DNA from: Gemmatimonadales bacterium
Lineage (GTDB): Bacteria; Krumholzibacteriota; Krumholzibacteriia; LZORAL124-64-63
Direction: 5' to 3'
Assembly: GCA_019038745.1 (NCBI GenBank)
Contig: JAHOYV010000033.1
Span: 1-64,000, forward strand
Length of the DNA: 64,000 nucleotides
Shown here: positions 1-10,134 of the stretch, in pieces
Numbering within the stretch: the first letter of the stretch is position 1
Layout of the letters: each line of letters begins with the position of its first letter
The notes under the pieces: generated by a model
Database searches by the model: none
What the model was told of the DNA's origin: nothing
The model's input: the letters and a program-made list of their open reading frames with translations, nothing else
Program-made: the position numbers and the translations under genes

Positions 1-2
1 TC

Positions 3-149
3 GAGGCCATCTGGGCCCGGGATTACCCGGTCATCATGGCCACCTCACTGATTGCCGCTGTTTCGGTGACCCTGGGTTCGCTGCTGGCGGACATCTGCTA
101 CCAATTGGCCGATCCGCGGGTTCGCTTCCGGCCGGAACGGGGGCTCTAG
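3..149 (+). CDS. ABC transporter permease, DppB-like (3' end only, truncated by window)
   Basis: Open frame 3 from the window edge to TAG at 147-149 (EAIWARDYPVIMATSLIAAVSVTLGSLLADICYQLADPRVRF); directly followed by a DppC-like permease. Confidence 0.75.
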   Translation, partial: EAIWARDYPVIMATSLIAAVSVTLGSLLADICYQLADPRVRFRPERGL

Positions 150-1031
150 ATGAGTATCCCCCTCCCGGTTCCCGGAGCGACAGGAGGCAAAGAGTCTCCC
201 TGGTGGATGCAACGCTCTACCGCTCCCGGTCTACTGCTGATTCTGGGTCTGCTGGCCATGGCCCTGCTGGCTCCGTGGTTGGCCCCCGGAGATCCAGCCG
301 CAATGGGGGAGGCCGGCGATCGTTTGGCCGCGCCCTCGTCGGATCATCCGATGGGCACGGACCTGTTGGGACGGGATGTCCTGGAGCGCCTGGTGCACGG
401 CAGCAGGGTGTCCTTGTTGGTGGGCTGGCTGAGTGTCTTGTTGTCGGTTTTCATAGGAACGGGTGTGGGGATGGCCGCAGGTCTGGGGCCCCACTGGCTG
501 GATCGTCTGCTCATGGGCGTGACCGATATGTTCCTGGCTTTCCCTCGAATCTTTCTGGTCTTGTTGCTGGTCTCGTTGATGCGCCCCTCCCTGTTGTTGG
601 TCATGGGAGTCCTGGGTCTGACCGGCTGGATGGGAGTGGCTCGTCTGGTACGGGCCGAGGCCTTGAGCATCAGGGAACGGGATTATATCGCCGCGGCCCG
701 CGGACTGGGATTGGGCTCCTGGCGGGTTGCCCTGTTCCACGTGATGCCCAATCTGCTCCCCACCGTTCTGGTGGCGGCTACCCTTCGCGTTGGCAACGCA
801 ATTTTAACCGAATCATTCCTCAGCTTTCTCGGGTTGGGTGTCCAGGAGCCAATGGTAAGCTGGGGGGCGATGATCCAGCACGGTCGGGGGCACCTGCTGG
901 AGGGATGGTGGCTATCGACTTTTCCCGGTTTGGCCATCGCCTTGACGGTTGTCGGTTACAACCTGCTGGGCGATGGGCTCCGCCGTCATCTTGATCCGAG
1001 GTTTCCCGGCCGAGGAGGGAACCATGAGTGA
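150..1031 (+). CDS. ABC transporter permease, DppC/OppC-like
   Basis: 293 aa; N-terminal TM, HPMGTDLLGRDVLERLVHGSRVSL motif and EAA-like loop EALSIRERDYIAAARGLGLGSWRV. Confidence 0.9.
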   Translation: MSIPLPVPGATGGKESPWWMQRSTAPGLLLILGLLAMALLAPWLAPGDPAAMGEAGDRLAAPSSDHPMGTDLLGRDVLERLVHGSRVSLLVGWLSVLLSVFIGTGVGMAAGLGPHWLDRLLMGVTDMFLAFPRIFLVLLLVSLMRPSLLLVMGVLGLTGWMGVARLVRAEALSIRERDYIAAARGLGLGSWRVALFHVMPNLLPTVLVAATLRVGNAILTESFLSFLGLGVQEPMVSWGAMIQHGRGHLLEGWWLSTFPGLAIALTVVGYNLLGDGLRRHLDPRFPGRGGNHE

Positions 1032-2736
1032 GCCCTTGCTCGAACTACGGGATCTGCACGTGCAGTTTCCCGGTAGGGATGGGAAACCACCGGTGGAGGT
1101 GTTGCGCGGCGTTGACCTGGCCTTGGACGTTGGTCGGAGCGTGGCTCTTGTCGGTCCCTCCGGATGCGGCAAAAGCTTGACCGCACGGGCGGCCTGCGGA
1201 TTGTTGCCGCCCAAGGCCGTATGGTCAGGTCTGATCTCATGGGAAGGGAAAATTCTTGGGGATCCCCGAGGTGAAGACTGGGCTGGTTTGAGGGGAGGGG
1301 GCATGGCGATGGTTCTACAGGAGCCCAAGACCTCCTTGAACCCGGTTCTCCGGATCGGTGACCAGATCGCTGAAGCCATCATGCTCCATGCCGGCGGCTC
1401 CCCCGGGACGGCCCGGCAAGGGGCGTTGGACCTGCTGGAGGAAGTTCATGTTCCGGAGCCGGTTCTGAAGGCCCGGAGCTATCCGCACGAACTGAGCGGA
1501 GGCATGAGACAGCGTGTTCTCCTGGCTGCTGCGCTGGCTTGTGAGCCCAGCCTGTTGATCTGCGACGAACCCACTACCGCTCTGGATCCTACGGTTCAGA
1601 AAGAGATATTGATTCTGATCGACCGGGTTAGGCGCGACCGGGAGATGGCCATGTTGTTCATCACCCATGATCGTGATCTTGTTCCCCTGGTGGCCGACCG
1701 CGTGGTTTTCATGCGGGAGGGGCGGATCGATTCACAGGATGTGACCCCGCCCCAAACTTTGAAATGCCGTTCCCGGGCCCTGATCCAGGAGTGCAATTCC
1801 GCTTTGCCGGTGCTGACCGGGCGGGGCCTGGGCTACACTTTCGGTGCCGGAAAGGAAAGCAATGAAATCCTGCCCGCTGTGGGCGGAGTGGACTTGGACC
1901 TGTTCCCTGGCCGGGCGTTGGGACTAGCCGGGGAGTCCGGCTGTGGAAAGACCACCTTGGCCCGGATGCTGGCTTTTCACCTGCGGCCTGCCAAAGGGGC
2001 CATCTCCCTGGGTGGCAGTGAGTTCCCGACTTCAGGGGCGGAACCCCCTTCCATGCTTCGACGCGAGGTCCAAATGATCTTCCAGGATCCCGGGCAGTCG
2101 CTGAACCCAAGACAGCGGATCGGTGCCGCTCTCGTTGAGGCGGCCGGGGGCGATCCTGGTTTCAGGACCGAAGAATTGTTGGCCGAAGTCGAACTTCCCA
2201 TTTCCGTAAGGGAAAGGTATCCCCACGAGTTGTCGGGGGGGCAGAAGCAACGCGTGGCCTTGGCCCGCTGTCTCGCCTGTGGCCCAAGGGTTCTGATCGC
2301 CGACGAAATTACAAGTGCCCTGGACACCTGGACCCGATCCCGAATACTCGGTTTGTTGGATAGGGCCATGGCCGACCGGGGCTTGGCTTTGCTGTTGATC
2401 GATCACAACCTTGATACCCTGCGCTCCATTTGCGAGCGGGTGATGGTAATGTACGGTGGCCTGGTGCTGGAGATTTTCAATCCCGGCGACGAGGGTGGAC
2501 CGCGTCATCCCTATACTCGTAATCTAGTGGCCGCCTCCCCTAGCGAACTGGGTCGCCATCCCCTGCCTTTGCGGACCCTGGAACCGCAGGGGATCACAAG
2601 GAAGAATCCTGATGTGAGGGGATGTCCCTGGGCACACTCTTGTCCATTGTGTAATAGTCGATGTAACAGCGAGTTGCCCCCTTTGCGGAGTTTGGGCGAC
2701 GGGAGTTATTTGCGCTGTCCTGAAATGGGATGTTGA
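1024..2736 (+). CDS. Fused duplicated ABC ATPase (DppD-DppF / YejF-like) of an oligopeptide transporter
   Basis: Two Walker A (GPSGCGKS, GESGCGKTT) and two signature motifs (LSGGMRQR, LSGGQKQR); ATG at 1024 overlaps the upstream stop. Confidence 0.92.
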   Translation: MSEPLLELRDLHVQFPGRDGKPPVEVLRGVDLALDVGRSVALVGPSGCGKSLTARAACGLLPPKAVWSGLISWEGKILGDPRGEDWAGLRGGGMAMVLQEPKTSLNPVLRIGDQIAEAIMLHAGGSPGTARQGALDLLEEVHVPEPVLKARSYPHELSGGMRQRVLLAAALACEPSLLICDEPTTALDPTVQKEILILIDRVRRDREMAMLFITHDRDLVPLVADRVVFMREGRIDSQDVTPPQTLKCRSRALIQECNSALPVLTGRGLGYTFGAGKESNEILPAVGGVDLDLFPGRALGLAGESGCGKTTLARMLAFHLRPAKGAISLGGSEFPTSGAEPPSMLRREVQMIFQDPGQSLNPRQRIGAALVEAAGGDPGFRTEELLAEVELPISVRERYPHELSGGQKQRVALARCLACGPRVLIADEITSALDTWTRSRILGLLDRAMADRGLALLLIDHNLDTLRSICERVMVMYGGLVLEIFNPGDEGGPRHPYTRNLVAASPSELGRHPLPLRTLEPQGITRKNPDVRGCPWAHSCPLCNSRCNSELPPLRSLGDGSYLRCPEMGC

Positions 2737-2752
2737 GCATCACCACAATTTA

Positions 2753-2781
2753 TTGACACGTTATAGGCCAATCTCTATATT
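2753..2781 (+). promoter_or_regulatory. Sigma70-type promoter upstream of the TonB receptor operon
   Basis: TTGACA (2753-2758), 17-nt spacer, TATATT (2776-2781). Confidence 0.7.
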
Positions 2782-2971
2782 CAATCACCAGTTGCGGCAC
2801 GGGGTTTTGATAAGTACCCCAGGTGCCCAGTTGGATAGTTGAAAACGTCAGGTTTACAGGCACCCCACGCTGCCCGACAAAGGTTCAGTGAGAAATTATA
2901 GAAACCAGTGCAAAGGTACTTTCGTGAGGCCATGTCTGGCTCGTTATGTTCCCTCGGAAAGGAGCGCCACT

Positions 2972-5900
2972 ATGCTCCGGCGTAACCGGATACAGTGGAT
3001 TTTGCCCATTTTCTTTTTGTTCATCCTGGTCTCTATGACCTTTCCGGATGATGTGGTTGCCCAGGGTGCTCCCGCCACCATCAGGGGAACCATCAGGGGC
3101 ATGGAAACCGGCGACATGTTGGATTACGCCAATGTGCTTCTGGTTGGGACAACCCGGGGAACGATGTCACTCGGTGGCGGTGTCTTCTACTTCAACGGGA
3201 TGTCGCCGGGCACTTATACGATCAAGGTACTTTATCTCGGTTACGGGCCCATGGAACAGACGGTGACGGTGAGGTCTGGTGAAACGGCGAATCTCCAGTT
3301 CGAACTCGAAACGGTTATTGTGGAACAATTGCAGGCTTTCGACGTCGAGGGCCAGGAATACATGGTGGAAGTCAAGAGTGCCGTCACCGAGCACAAGATC
3401 AGTTCCGATACTTTCCAGAAATACGCCATCGACTCGGTAGAAGATGCCTTGGCCAAGCAGGCCGGGGTTGTATCTCGCGCCGGGGAGTTGTACGTACGTG
3501 GTGGCCGATCCGGGGAAGTCAAATTCCAGGTGGACGGCGTCTCGGTAGATAACCCCCTTGGGGGCCGACGCCTTGAGGTGTCCACTCTTACCGTGGAAAA
3601 CACGAGCATGGTAACCGGCGGGCTGGATGCCAAGTACGGGAACGCATTATCGGGAGTTGTGAATCTGACAACCAAGGAAGGCGGGAGCAAGTTTGGTGGT
3701 GGTTTCCGGTTCCTGACCAACGATTTCGGACGCCAGGACAGGACCTACACCAATTTTGATCGCGTTGAGTACGGATTTGGTGGTCCCACCCCAATCAAGG
3801 GTCTGACCTACTACATTTCGGGCGACCTTATTTTCGACGATACCGAACACACCTCGCGCGCGCATCGGGATGAATACAAGGTCAATGTCGGCGACGTCAC
3901 CTTGTTCAAATTCCGTCCTCGTCAGACCAATGCAGCCAAGGGCTCTACAAAGCTTGCCTACAAGTTGAACGAGGATATGAAAGTTACCGGGGAGTACACC
4001 TATTCGATCTCCCAAACTGAGCGATACCGTTTGAATTGGGACGTTCAGGGCTATGCCCGCCGGATAGTCTACATGCCCCTGGTGGCCTATCGCTCAAGTC
4101 TGCAGGACTGGTGGTACACCGGCTGGCCCGTCCCTGTTTACTACGGGCCCTGGTATGAAAATATGCTAGAAAACGCGCGGACCGTAATGGTTGTCGATTC
4201 AAGAAGTGCCAGCGAGCAGCGGGTCCCCATGCCTATCATGGAGGTTCGGGCCGCCCACGACAATCGATTGTACACTGTTGTGGCCAGCGCTTCATTTGAC
4301 GGTTTCGCCTTCCCCTTCTCCTCTTTTTCCACGGTGGAACTGGACAGCTCCTACACTGCCTTTAATTCGGCCGACAACATGCTCCAGACCAAGAATCTTG
4401 CCCAGATCGGCAAAATTATTTGGCGGCACAATATCACCGAATCCACTTTCTACACGATGCGGTTGGGCTTGGTTGCCTTTGACAAGCTGGACGATGTTCA
4501 AGGCAAGGATCCTTGGGAATACAACCACGGTGGGATCTGGAATCCGGGCCTTTTCTTCGATCAGGATCGCTACTACTCGTTGAACGGTGACTATTATACA
4601 GACCCGCTCAGCCCCTACTTCGTCACCAGTAGCGATTTTGGAGAGTACGAGGAGGAATATAGCCGAACCTACAGTTTTGCTTGTGAACTGGTCAGTAACC
4701 GCTATGAGGGCCACTTCATCGAAACCGGTTTCGGCGTTACCTATAACGATTTGGAACGCTATGCCCTGGCCAACCCGGGGTTGATGCGTCAGGACCGATT
4801 CACGTTGGAATATTCCCAGGGCGGCAATCGGAACGTCTTCCACACCTACAATCCAGAGGCCTTCTGGTACATGCAGGACCGGTGGGAGCACGAGGGCATG
4901 GTTGTCAATTACGGACTGCGCTGGGATATGTTCTCGCCGGGGTCCGCAGCTGCCATCGATTTGGTCAACGAGGACGTTGACCGGAACGTAATCAAGTACA
5001 AAACCTCCTTCCAGCCTCGATTGGGTTTCGCTTTCCCGATCACCGAGCGGGATGGCTTTCATTTCCACTACGGACGCTTCATTCAGTTCCCGGGCCGTGA
5101 GCACCTTTTTGCAAGCCAGGATCCGGTTGGTAATAATGGTACTCTGGGCAACCCCGATCTGGAACCCATGATGACGGTTCAGTATTCAGCGGGTATCGTG
5201 CACCAGTTTACCGACTTTCTTGCCGGTCAATTCTCGCTTTACAGCAAGGATATCTTCGATTTGATATCGGCTACGCAGGCCACCGACACGGCCACCGGTA
5301 TTACATTGATACGCAGTATCAATAAAGCCTACGCTTCGGCCAGGGGCATCGAAGCTACCTTGAACAAGAGGTTCAGCGACCGGTACCAATTCCGGTTCAG
5401 CTACACGTATTCCTTTGCTGACGGTGTTGCTTCCGACACCAATTTCGGAGCCAATGCGGACGGAATGGCTTTCCTGCCTAACCAGGAGCTTCCGCTCAAT
5501 TGGGATCAACGGCACACCATGAATATGATGATTGCGTTCCAGGAACCGAATGTCTGGCTGTCTTCCTTTACTTTCACCTACGGCAGCGGTTTCCCCTGGA
5601 CCCCGGTCGATCGTTTCGCCAAGAAGGTTGATCCGATGCTGGAGAACAGTGAACGGTTTCCAGCCTTGTTCTCGTTGGACACGATGCTGTCGAGGGATAT
5701 CAACTTCTACGGTAAGCGATTGGCCCTCCAGTTGCAGGGATGGAACCTCCTGAACCAGGACGTAATTATGCCGCCGGGTGGTGGTGGAGGTATCAATCCG
5801 GGAATGATCAACGGCGCGGTTTACGGTGGCATGGATATGCTAACCGAGACAGGTAAGTATGGTGCCGCCTTGCTTGTGGACGAGGATGGCAATGGACAGG

Positions 5901-5980
5901 ATGAATTCATTCCCGTGTTCGACCCGAGAACTTTCGGGGCTCACCGGTTGTTCCGGCTCGGGGTTGGTTATTATTTCTAG
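2972..5980 (+). CDS. TonB-dependent receptor with N-terminal carboxypeptidase-regulatory-like domain
   Basis: Signal peptide, IRGTIRGMETGDMLDYANVLLVGTTRGTMS domain, plug VRGGRSGEVKFQVDGVSVDNP, beta-barrel C-terminus ending FRLGVGYYF; RBS aaaggag before ATG 2972. Confidence 0.9.
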   Translation: MLRRNRIQWILPIFFLFILVSMTFPDDVVAQGAPATIRGTIRGMETGDMLDYANVLLVGTTRGTMSLGGGVFYFNGMSPGTYTIKVLYLGYGPMEQTVTVRSGETANLQFELETVIVEQLQAFDVEGQEYMVEVKSAVTEHKISSDTFQKYAIDSVEDALAKQAGVVSRAGELYVRGGRSGEVKFQVDGVSVDNPLGGRRLEVSTLTVENTSMVTGGLDAKYGNALSGVVNLTTKEGGSKFGGGFRFLTNDFGRQDRTYTNFDRVEYGFGGPTPIKGLTYYISGDLIFDDTEHTSRAHRDEYKVNVGDVTLFKFRPRQTNAAKGSTKLAYKLNEDMKVTGEYTYSISQTERYRLNWDVQGYARRIVYMPLVAYRSSLQDWWYTGWPVPVYYGPWYENMLENARTVMVVDSRSASEQRVPMPIMEVRAAHDNRLYTVVASASFDGFAFPFSSFSTVELDSSYTAFNSADNMLQTKNLAQIGKIIWRHNITESTFYTMRLGLVAFDKLDDVQGKDPWEYNHGGIWNPGLFFDQDRYYSLNGDYYTDPLSPYFVTSSDFGEYEEEYSRTYSFACELVSNRYEGHFIETGFGVTYNDLERYALANPGLMRQDRFTLEYSQGGNRNVFHTYNPEAFWYMQDRWEHEGMVVNYGLRWDMFSPGSAAAIDLVNEDVDRNVIKYKTSFQPRLGFAFPITERDGFHFHYGRFIQFPGREHLFASQDPVGNNGTLGNPDLEPMMTVQYSAGIVHQFTDFLAGQFSLYSKDIFDLISATQATDTATGITLIRSINKAYASARGIEATLNKRFSDRYQFRFSYTYSFADGVASDTNFGANADGMAFLPNQELPLNWDQRHTMNMMIAFQEPNVWLSSFTFTYGSGFPWTPVDRFAKKVDPMLENSERFPALFSLDTMLSRDINFYGKRLALQLQGWNLLNQDVIMPPGGGGGINPGMINGAVYGGMDMLTETGKYGAALLVDEDGNGQDEFIPVFDPRTFGAHRLFRLGVGYYF

Positions 5981-6031
5981 TGGGGCATTAAGCGCTCAAG
6001 CCGCCAAATGGAGCGGCTACGATAGGAAGGG

Positions 6032-8902
6032 ATGGCTATGACCTTGACCATCTTTACTGGAGCAGAAAGAAGCGGACGTCCGATCTTTGGATGGGTGTTT
6101 GCTTGTTTCCTGTTGCTGGTGGTCTGCCTGCCGGTGTCTTCCTCGGCCAAATCCGACGAGGACTTGTATCGAGGGATCGATCCCAGCGGGTTGCGTGTTA
6201 TGGATGGCTCATTCGTAATGAACGTGGGTGAAGTCCAGATTCATATCACGAATTGGGGTTTGATTGGTACCGGGCTGAATGCAAATTTTCCCTGGGGGAG
6301 TGCTCCTTCCTGCCAGTGGCCCGCCGGGTCAGGAAATGAATATCTGTGGGCGGCCGGGCTGATGGTAGGTGGCGTTGTTTTGGGCGAGCGCCTTGTTACC
6401 ACGCGAAATGAAGTTGCCCCTTTGGACAACGACGTGCAGGCCACGATTTACGAGGCAGTGGGTACCACCATCCTGCGCCCCCCGGGAAACTCCGAGGCCG
6501 GCGGCAAACGTGCGCCGTCTCCCGGCCCTGACGACGATGATGACGGCTTGATTGATGAGGAGATTCTCAACGGCGCGGACGATGACGGGGACGGGCTGAT
6601 TGATGAGGATTTTGGTCAGATCGGCAATCAGATGTTTGTCTGCACCATGTACGATAATACGCCCATGATTAAGGAACAAAACGCTGAACATAAGCCCCTG
6701 AATCTGGAAATAGTCCAGAGTACCTACCAGTGGGAGAATGATCAGGTTGATGATTTTGTCGGATTCGAGTACCAAATCACCAACGTCGGCGTAGCGGATA
6801 TCGAAAGGGTCTACATCGGTTTCAATGCTGACGCGGACATTGGTCCCAGCCAGGGTGATACTGCCGGTGACGATGCGGCCGGTTCCTGGAGAGGGGCAGT
6901 TCGCGCCTCCGACGGAAGTTTTGTTCCCGTCGAGGTCGGCTACATGTTTGATGTGGCTGAGAACGATCCCGTCGATGGATATTTCGGCATCGTGTTCCTT
7001 GGGCACGATATTGATCCTACCGGTCAGAGAGCCCCGACCAAGGTCGGCATGAGGACCTTTCAGAGCTTCCAGGGCCAAATGAGCTTTGACCAAGGCGGCG
7101 ATCCAACCAACGATGATGAACGTTATCAACTACTGAGCGCTCTGCCGGAAGAATGGGATGGAAACACAGCGGTCAACAGAGCGAACGATTTTAGATTCCT
7201 GGTTTCCGCAGGCCCGTTTGAGGTTTTGGAGAAGGATGAGACCCTGAATTTTCAGGTGGCCATAGTTATGGGTCCGGGTTTGGGATCGCCCGAGGGTGGC
7301 GAAGGGTTGCTGGCCAATTGTGCCCAGGCAGCCCAGACTTGGTACGGCATCTTCGTGAATGAGGTACCCAATATGGTCGCCCTTTCAGGGGGCGGGGAAA
7401 TCATTACCGGACATCTCGGCCGCGAGACGATGCTCTGCAAGGAAGATTTCCATGGATCGGATGCATGGGAATTTTTTGCTCCCGATTTTATGGACACCTC
7501 GTGTGTCGACGCCGAGTGGCTCATGGCCAGGCGGATAACGCCTGAAGATGAATTCGAATTCACTTTCCCTGATGGTGAATCGAAGACCTGCGCCATGTTC
7601 AATATGGACAACTGCTTTGAATGTATTCGCCAACTGGGTCCGGCCAGCCAGTTTGGGATCGCCTGCGGCCCTCTGGATTTCGAAGAGGGGAATTGGGAGT
7701 GCAACAATCCAAATGCGGCTTCTTTCTCCGGTTGCACGGGAATCGATGGTGAGGAAACGCAAATCCATTGGCTGGTTGGGATGGCACCTCCTCCTCCGTT
7801 GGGACTTCGCATGTGGCCCACTGATGGTCGGGTTCACATATTTTGGGACGACAACAGTGAGAACGTGAAGGATATTCGGTTACAAACGATCGATTTCGAG
7901 TCCTACCGTATCTGGCGGGCGGACAACTGGGATCGACCTTTTGGAAGCTCAATTGTAAATGGTCCGGAGAGTGATCTCTGGAAGCTCATTGCCGAATACG
8001 ACCTGATCAACAGTTTCGTGTCCTACCGTGATTTAATGGATGCCGATGGCAACCCCTACGTCCATCTGGACACCATCCCCTTGGGGATGAACACCGGCCT
8101 GGGTCCGATTGTCTATACGCCCCGTTGTCTTGCCGACACACGGTACGCGGGTTTGCAGGACGCCATGCAGGTAATTGTGGATTCTGATTTGAACAATGAT
8201 CTGCGGGAAAGGCCTGCCATTCGCCTTACCGATGGTTCCATTAATCCCAAATACCGGGGTTTGGTTTACTGGGAGAGCTACCCAACCGTGCTGGACACTT
8301 TTTTCTGGGTCGCCAGCAGGGAAGCGGACCTGGTCAAGCGCATTCTTCCCAAGCGCTCCACCCGATTTTATGAGTATGTGGATACCGATGTTCATAACGG
8401 CTTCCTCTATTTCTATTCGGTAACCGCTTCCGACCACGGATTGCTGCCCCCGGAGAATTCTTACGATATCGATTTGCCCGTCGGGTCAGGTCTGATCGGT
8501 GACCCAGGATCCTCCTTTACTTATACGGTTCCAGGCACGAGAGCACAGACCGTTGAGGAAAGGGCCCTGTCAGGGGCGAATATTTACGTGTTCCCGAACC
8601 CGGCGACCAGGGCAGCTCTGGAAGAGTTTCAGCAAATGGACCCCAATGGCGACGACCCTACGGGTGTCCGGGTTAGTTTTTCAAATTTGCCGATGGCCCA
8701 TAACACCATAAAAATCTTTACGGTCAGTGGCGATTTAGTACAGACGATAGTGCATGACGGCACTGCAGGAGTAGGGCATACGAGTTGGAATCTGATGAGT
8801 CGCAGCGGCCAGGAAATCGTGAGTGGAATCTATCTCTACTCCGTTCAAACCGCCGATAGCGGGTTCGAGGATTTCATTGGAAAGTTTGTTGTAATCAGGT
8901 AG
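6032..8902 (+). CDS. Large secreted protein with Asp-rich repeats and C-terminal FlgD-like/T9SS type A sorting-like domain
   Basis: N-terminal signal; DDDDDGLIDEEILNGADDDGDGLIDEDFG; C-terminal NIYVFPNPATRAA...ISGIYLYSVQTADSG...GKFVVIR pattern. Confidence 0.82.
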   Translation: MAMTLTIFTGAERSGRPIFGWVFACFLLLVVCLPVSSSAKSDEDLYRGIDPSGLRVMDGSFVMNVGEVQIHITNWGLIGTGLNANFPWGSAPSCQWPAGSGNEYLWAAGLMVGGVVLGERLVTTRNEVAPLDNDVQATIYEAVGTTILRPPGNSEAGGKRAPSPGPDDDDDGLIDEEILNGADDDGDGLIDEDFGQIGNQMFVCTMYDNTPMIKEQNAEHKPLNLEIVQSTYQWENDQVDDFVGFEYQITNVGVADIERVYIGFNADADIGPSQGDTAGDDAAGSWRGAVRASDGSFVPVEVGYMFDVAENDPVDGYFGIVFLGHDIDPTGQRAPTKVGMRTFQSFQGQMSFDQGGDPTNDDERYQLLSALPEEWDGNTAVNRANDFRFLVSAGPFEVLEKDETLNFQVAIVMGPGLGSPEGGEGLLANCAQAAQTWYGIFVNEVPNMVALSGGGEIITGHLGRETMLCKEDFHGSDAWEFFAPDFMDTSCVDAEWLMARRITPEDEFEFTFPDGESKTCAMFNMDNCFECIRQLGPASQFGIACGPLDFEEGNWECNNPNAASFSGCTGIDGEETQIHWLVGMAPPPPLGLRMWPTDGRVHIFWDDNSENVKDIRLQTIDFESYRIWRADNWDRPFGSSIVNGPESDLWKLIAEYDLINSFVSYRDLMDADGNPYVHLDTIPLGMNTGLGPIVYTPRCLADTRYAGLQDAMQVIVDSDLNNDLRERPAIRLTDGSINPKYRGLVYWESYPTVLDTFFWVASREADLVKRILPKRSTRFYEYVDTDVHNGFLYFYSVTASDHGLLPPENSYDIDLPVGSGLIGDPGSSFTYTVPGTRAQTVEERALSGANIYVFPNPATRAALEEFQQMDPNGDDPTGVRVSFSNLPMAHNTIKIFTVSGDLVQTIVHDGTAGVGHTSWNLMSRSGQEIVSGIYLYSVQTADSGFEDFIGKFVVIR

Positions 8903-8966
8903 CTGCCGTAAGTTTAGGGGCAGAGAATGTGTCAACTTCCGTCAAAGGACGGATCTGGAGGTTTCC

Positions 8967-9902
8967 ATGAAGCGCTTAGCGATCCTGACCACCATCCTGA
9001 TGGCAATGCCTTCTTTGGTTTTTGCTGCTGGTGGTTTTGCCAAGGTTGGCACCTTTGGCGGTCAGTTCCTCAAGATTGGCGTGAGCGCCAGGGCCACGGG
9101 AATGGGCTCTGCATACACAGGAGTTGTGGATGATGCTTCGGCAGTGTTCTGGAATGTCGGCGGTCTGGTCAACGTTTTGGGTAACGAAGTGTCCTTGAAT
9201 CACGTGACCTGGGCGGCCGATACCAATCTTAGCTCTCTGGTGGTGGCTTTCAACCCGCGTTCCATACCCGGCACCTTTGCCCTTTCCGCACGATCCTACT
9301 GGATGGATCCGATGCTGGAGAGGACGGCCCGTAATCCTGAGGGTACCGGGCATACTTTTGATGCCGGTATGTCCAGCTACGGGCTGAGTTACGCCAGATT
9401 TTTCACTGATAAGTTCTCCACCGGGTTTACATTGAATTATCTCCATATGGCTCTGGCCGAGGCGGTAGTAAACTCCGGCTCATTTGACTTCGGCATTATG
9501 TACCGGATTGGGATCAGGGATCTGAAGTTGGGGATGACGATCCAGAATCTGGGGGGGAAATACAAGTATGATGATCGTGAAAGCAAACTGCCGGTAATTT
9601 TCAAGGTCGGTTCCAGCTTTACCGTGTTCCAAACCGAGAGGCAGCATATGCTGGCTGCCGTCGAATTTCAACATCCCTCCGACAACCTTGAGCGCTCCAA
9701 CGTCGGGCTGGAATACAATCTGAATGACTTTTTCTTCCTGCGTGGTGGTTACCACATCAATTACGATTCGGACGGGGTTGCGGGGGGCTTCGGTGTTTCG
9801 GTTCCAACAGGAGAAACTACCGATATTGTAGCTGATTACAGCGCTGTGGATATGGATGCCCTTGGCATTGCCCATCGGATTACAGTACGGGTGATTTTCT
9901 GA
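8967..9902 (+). CDS. PorV/PorQ family outer-membrane protein (UPF0164-like)
   Basis: Signal peptide plus FLKIGVSARATGMGSAYTGVVDDASAVFWNVGGL; terminal beta-strand ending in F. Confidence 0.88.
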   Translation: MKRLAILTTILMAMPSLVFAAGGFAKVGTFGGQFLKIGVSARATGMGSAYTGVVDDASAVFWNVGGLVNVLGNEVSLNHVTWAADTNLSSLVVAFNPRSIPGTFALSARSYWMDPMLERTARNPEGTGHTFDAGMSSYGLSYARFFTDKFSTGFTLNYLHMALAEAVVNSGSFDFGIMYRIGIRDLKLGMTIQNLGGKYKYDDRESKLPVIFKVGSSFTVFQTERQHMLAAVEFQHPSDNLERSNVGLEYNLNDFFFLRGGYHINYDSDGVAGGFGVSVPTGETTDIVADYSAVDMDALGIAHRITVRVIF

Positions 9903-9930
9903 TTTTGATCTTGATGAGCTTCTTTTTTGG

Positions 9931-9962
9931 ACCGCCCCGACTTTATCGGGGCGGTTTTTTTT
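9931..9962 (+). terminator. Intrinsic terminator after porV-like gene
   Basis: ACCGCCCCGA-CTTTA-TCGGGGCGGT followed by a T tract. Confidence 0.9.
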
Positions 9963-10134
9963 ACCCGGGCGGGCGTCTATCCCTCGCCCTGAAACGGGCT
10001 ATCCAAACATTTTGCAGGCGAAGGACTGGAAAAATGGGAGAAAATCCCCTACAATCACATACGGGGAAGGTTTTTATGGCTTCCCTTCCGGTCGAGGGGG
10101 ATCGGGTTCGTCCATCAAACAGAGGCCTTTTATC

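Noticed and set aside
2782-2971. Cobalamin riboswitch in the TonB receptor leader
   Set aside because: No B12-box-like or other conserved riboswitch core found; only a simple hairpin
4292-5104. 270-aa minus-strand ORF inside the TonB receptor
   Set aside because: Antisense to a confident TonB-dependent receptor; no independent protein signature
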